Shown here piece by piece: positions 59,268 to 64,000 of a DNA stretch of 64,000 nucleotides. The DNA comes from Megachile rotundata (taxonomy: Eukaryota > Arthropoda > Insecta > Hymenoptera > Megachilidae), in the NCBI RefSeq assembly GCF_050947335.1, contig NW_027473314.1, positions 1,860,001-1,924,000 of the forward strand, given 5' to 3'. Both the position numbers and the translations under genes were made by a program. Below the pieces are notes generated by a model that did not search any database, had not been told where the DNA came from, and was given only the letters and a program-made list of their open reading frames with translations. Each line of letters begins with the position of its first letter. Position 1 is the first letter of the stretch.

Positions 59268-61284
59268 ACAGTCAGAATCATACAATCACAATCATACAAT
59301 CACGATCATACAATCACGATCATACAATCACAATCATACCATCACAGTCATACAATTACAATCATACAATCACAATCATACAATCATAATCACAAAATCA
59401 CAATCATACAATCAGAATCATACAATCACAACCATACAATCACTATCATACAATAACAATCATACGATCACAATCAAACAATCACAATCATACAATCACA
59501 ATCAAACAGTCAGAATCATACAATCACGATCATACAATCACAATCATACAATCACAACCATACAATCACTATCATACAATCACAGTCATACAATCACAAT
59601 CATACAATCACAGTCATACAATCACAATCATACAATCACAATCATACAATCACAATCATACAATCACAGTCATACAATCACAATCATACAAACACAGTCA
59701 TACAATCACAATCATACAGTCACAATCATACAATCACAATCATACAATCACAATCATACAATCACAATCATACAATCACAATCATAGAATCACAATAATA
59801 GAATCACAATCATACAATCACAATCATACAATCACAATCATACAATCACAATCATACAATCACAATCATACAATCACAATCATACAATCACAGTCATACA
59901 ATCACAATCATACAGTCACAATCATACAATCACAATCATACAATCACAATCATACAATCGCAATCATACAATCACAATCATACAATCACAATCATAGAAT
60001 CACAATCATACAATCACAATCATACAATCGCAATAAAAGAATCACAATCATACAATCACAATCATACAATCACAATCATACAATCACAATCATACAATCA
60101 CAATCATACAATCACAATCATACAATCACAATCTCACAATCACAATCATACAATCACAATCATACAATCATAATCATACAATCGCAATCATGCAATCACA
60201 ATCATACAGAAACAATCATACAATCACTATCATACAATCACAATCATACAATCACAATCATACCATCACAATCTTACAATCACAATCATGCAATCACAAT
60301 CATACAATCACAATCATACAATCACAATAATACAATCACAATCATACAATCACAATCTTACAATCACAATCATACAATCATAATCACAAAATCACAATCA
60401 TACAATCAGAATCATACAATCACAACCATACAATCACTATCATACAATCACAGTCATACAATCACAATCATACAATCACAGTCATACAATCACAATCATA
60501 CAATCACAATCATACAATCACAATCATACAATCACAGTCATACAATCACAATCATACAATCACAGTCATACAATCACAATCATACAGTCACAATCATACA
60601 ATCACAATCATACAATCACAATCATACAATCACAATCATAGAATCACAATCATAGAATCACAATCATACAATCACAATCATACAATCACAATCATACAAT
60701 CACAATCATACAATCACAATCATACAATCACAATCATACAATCACAGTCATACAATCACAATCATACAGTCACAATCATACAATCACAATCATACAATCA
60801 CAATCATAAAATCACAATCATACAATAACAATCATACGATCACAATCAAACAATCACAATCATACAATCACAATCAAACAGTCAGAATCATACAATCACG
60901 ATCATACAATCACGATCATACAATCACGATCATACAATCACGATCATACAATCACGATCATACAACCACAATCATACCATCACAGTCATACAATTACAAT
61001 CATACAATCACAATCATACAATCATAATCACAAAATCACAATCATACAATCACAATCATACAATCACAACCATACAATCACAGTCATACAATCACAATCA
61101 TACAGTCACAATCATACAATCACAATCATACAATCACAATCATACAATCACAATCATACAATCACAATCATACAATCACAATCATACAATCACAATCATA
61201 CAATCACAATCATACAATCACAATCATACAATCACAATCATACAATCGCAATCATACAATCGCAATCATACAATCGCAATCATA

Positions 61285-61431
61285 CAATCGCAATCAAAGA
61301 ATCACAATCATACGATCACAATCATACAATCACAATCATACAATCGCAATCATACAATCGCAATCATACAATCACAATCATACAGAAACAATCATACAAC
61401 CTTAATTATACAACCACAATCATACGATCAC
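61285..61431. repeat. Module A, copy 9
   Basis: Core at 61,400. Preceded by a run of CGC units (61,245-61,292) and with an extra CGC unit inside. CAATGACAATC and ATAGAATC follow near 61,483. B is at 628 bp. Confidence 0.85.
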
Positions 61432-61962
61432 AATCATACAATCACAATCATACAATCACAATCATACAATCACAATCATACAATGACAATCATAGAATCA
61501 CAATCATACAATCACAATCATACAATCACAATCATACAATCACGATCATACAATCACGATCATACAATCACGATCATACAATCACAATCATACCATCACA
61601 GTCATACAATTACAATCATACAATCACAATCATACAATCATAATCACAAAATCACAATCATACAATCACAATCATACAATCACAACCATACAATCACAAT
61701 CATACAATCACAATCATACAATCACAATCATACAATCACAGTCATACAATCACAATCATACAATCACAATCATACAATTACAATCATACATTCACAATCA
61801 TACAATCACAATCATACAATCACAGTCATACAATCACAATCATACAATCACAGTCATACAATCACAATCATACAGTCACAATCATACAATCACAATCATA
61901 CAATCACAATCATACAATCACAATCATAGAATCACAATCATACAATCACAATCATACAATCA

Positions 61963-62272
61963 CAATCAGACAATCACAATCATACAATCGCAATCAAAGA
62001 ATCACAATCATACAATCACAATCATACAAGGACAATCATACAATCACAATCGTACAGTCACAATCATACAATCGCAATCACACAACCACAATCTTACAAT
62101 CACAATCATACGATCATAATCACACAATCACAATCATACAATCACAATCATACAATCATAATCATACAATCACAATCATAAAATGACAATCATACAATCA
62201 CAATCATACAGTCACAGTCATACAATCGCAATCACACAATCACAATCTTACAATCACCATCATACGATCACA
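61963..62272. repeat. Module B, copy 10
   Basis: Core at 62,028, full-length form with CACCATC and then CAATCGTAC, as at 22,049 and 48,229. Confidence 0.88.
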
Positions 62273-62729
62273 ATCATACAATCACAATCATACAATCACA
62301 ATCGTACAATCACAATCATACAATCACAATCATACAATCACAATCATACCATCACAATCATACAATCACCATCATACAATCACAATCATACAATCACAAT
62401 CATACAATCACAATCATACAATCACAATCATACAATCACAATCATACAATCACAATCATACAATCACAATCATACAATCACAATCATACAATCACAATCA
62501 TACAATCACAATCATACAATCACAATCATACAATCACAATCATACAATCACAATCATACAATCGCAATCAAAGAATCACAATCATACGATCACAATCATA
62601 CAATCACAATCATACAATCACAATCATACAATCACAATCATACAATCACAATCATACAATTACTATCATACAATCACAATCATACAATCACAATCATACA
62701 ATCACAATCATACAATCGCAATCATACAA

Positions 62730-62940
62730 TTGCAATCATACAATCACAAACATACAGAAACAATCATACAATCACTATCATACAATCACAATCATACAAT
62801 CACAATCATACAATTACTATCATACAATCACAATCATACAATCACAATCATACAATCACAATCATACAATCGCAATCATACAATTGCAATCATACAATCA
62901 CAAACATACAGAAACAATCATACAATCACTATCATACAAT
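62730..62940. repeat. T doublet 4
   Basis: Segments at 62,730 and 62,884 (154 bp), followed by CCC, CAGTCAC, CATGC and a jump into CAAACGGTCAG (63,215) without the CAAACGC partner. Confidence 0.85.
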
Positions 62941-63698
62941 CACAATCATACAATCACAATCATACAATCACAATCATACAATCACAATCATACAATCCCA
63001 ATCATACAATCACAATCATACAGTCACAATCATGCAATCACAATCATACAATCACAATCATACAATCACAATCATACAATCACAATCATACAATCACAAT
63101 CATACAATCACAATCATACAATCACAATCATACAATCACAATCATACAATCACAATCATACAATCACAATCATACAATCGCAATCATACAATCACAATCA
63201 TACAATCACAATCAAACGGTCAGAATCATACAATCACAATCATACAATCACGATCATACAATCACGACCATACAATCACGATCATACAATCACAATCATA
63301 CCATCACAGTCATACAATTACAATCATACAATCACAATCATACAATCATAATCACAAAATCACAATCATACAATCACAATCATACAATCACAACCATACA
63401 ATCACTATCATACAATCACAGTCATACAATCACAATCATACAATCACAGTCATACAATCACAATCATACAATCACAGTCATACAATCACAATCATACAAT
63501 CACAATCATACAATTACAATCATACATTCACAATCATACAATCACAATCATACAATCACAGTCATACAATCACAATCATACAATCACAGTCATACAATCA
63601 CAATCATACAGTCACAATCATACAATCACAATCATACAATCACAATCATACAATCACAATCATAGAATCACAATCATACAATCACAATCATACAATCA

Positions 63699-64000
63699 CT
63701 ATCAGACAATCACAATCATACAATCGCAATCAAAGAATCACAATCATACAATCACAATCATACAAGGACAATCATACAATCACAATCGTACAGTCACAAT
63801 CATACAATCGCAATCACACAACCACAATCTTACAATCACAATCATACGATCATAATCACACAATCACAATCATACAATCACAATCATACAATCATAATCA
63901 TACAATCACAATCATAAAATGACAATCATACAATCACAATCATACAGTCACAGTCATACAATCGCAATCACACAATCACAATCTTACAATCCCCATCATA
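63699..64000. repeat. Module B, copy 11, cut by the window end
   Basis: Core at 63,764, only 1,736 bp after the previous B and with no A module upstream. CACTATCAGACAATC replaces CACAATCAGACAATC at the start. The last bases show the CAATCCCCATC ending, so it belongs with 25,465 and 54,039. The array continues past the window. Confidence 0.88.

Larger units (their letters stand above)
48229..63230. repeat. Superblock, copy 2
   Basis: Colinear with 22,049-33,160 but about 3.9 kb longer. Extra material includes a second CAGTGAC-marked block (53,009) and an added stretch at about 59.5-61.3 kb. Length changes are whole numbers of 14-bp units. Bounds are approximate. Confidence 0.75.
1..64000. repeat. 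14-bp satellite/minisatellite array filling the window
   Basis: The unit CAATCACAATCATA repeats head to tail from the first to the last base. It is itself two related parts, CAATCA (6 bp) and CAATCATA (8 bp). Canonical composition is 7 A, 4 C, 3 T and no G, so the strands are extremely asymmetric. Variant units carry one to five substitutions, such as CGC for CAC, CACGATC, CAGTC, CATGC and ATAGAATC. All units point the same way except for 13 bp at 15,278-15,290. No edge is visible, so the true array is longer than 64 kb. I recognise no named satellite family. The identification as tandem satellite DNA is direct; the eukaryotic heterochromatin setting is inferred. Confidence 0.98.

Noticed and set aside
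1..64000. CRISPR array
   Set aside because: The repeats are 14 bp with no unique spacers between them; variation is point change within units.
1..64000. Telomeric repeat array
   Set aside because: The G-bearing strand TATGATTGTGATTG has no G runs typical of telomere repeats. The HOR structure and many variants fit an internal satellite better. No subtelomeric or terminal sequence is seen.
1..64000. G-quadruplex or triplex-forming tract
   Set aside because: No runs of two or more G on the minus strand in canonical units and no long purine-only stretch; the unit mixes A, C and T.
1..64000. Transposon, tRNA, rRNA or unique gene embedded in the array
   Set aside because: Reading through the window, every stretch is recognisable as variants of the 14-mer. 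The only non-matching bases are a few at 3,655 and 15,261-15,290.

Overview
The whole 64,000-base window is one uninterrupted tandem-repeat array. The unit is 14 bp, CAATCACAATCATA on the + strand (TATGATTGTGATTG on the other), about 4,570 units in a single orientation. I found no gene, RNA gene, transposon, unique flanking sequence or array edge. An array this long of a short, AT-rich, non-coding unit points to satellite/minisatellite heterochromatin in a eukaryotic genome known from long reads. The sequence alone does not identify the organism or chromosome.

The canonical unit has no G on the + strand (7 A, 4 C, 3 T), so every G marks a variant unit. Read as a barcode, these variants show that the array is built in layers: 14-bp units; modules of about 10-35 units with fixed variant order; higher-order repeats (HORs) of about 0.45-1.5 kb; blocks of 1.7-4.8 kb present two or three times; and a loose colinear superblock repeat with an offset of about 26-30 kb.

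Layout. 1-3,654: older-looking mixed units, including a 6-bp half-unit deletion carried on two copies of one block, and ending at a 1-bp insertion. 3,655-8.8 kb: a sub-array with its own marker (CCTACAGAAAC, four copies) and short runs of CGC-variant units. 9.0-10.45 kb: an 812-bp tandem duplication. 10.8-11.7 kb: the first A and B modules. 11.77-16.0 kb: three copies of a roughly 1.5-kb HOR, the third broken by a 13-bp inverted segment at 15,278-15,309. 16.5-19.2 kb: module E and an 882-bp tandem duplication. 19.6-64 kb: interleaved blocks (A-B cassettes, T doublets, module E, the ACGGTC-marked and CAGTGAC-marked blocks). Within this stretch, 30,146-34,986 recurs at 43,698-48,538 and partly at 38,182-40,390. 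A 476-bp HOR lies at 40.4-41.8 kb.

The 14-bp register is kept exactly at every landmark tested. The only net register changes are the duplicated 6-bp loss, the 1-bp insertion at 3,655 and a net 7-bp shift at the inversion. From about 15.3 kb to the end (about 48.7 kb) all size differences between copies are whole units. This is what unequal exchange, replication slippage or copy-and-paste amplification in units of 14 bp would leave, with no sign of protein-coding constraint.

The long open frames on the + strand (up to 937 codons) are by-products of a repeat with no stop triplet in any frame. I do not annotate them as genes. All statements come from reading the sequence by eye; percent identities were not computed.
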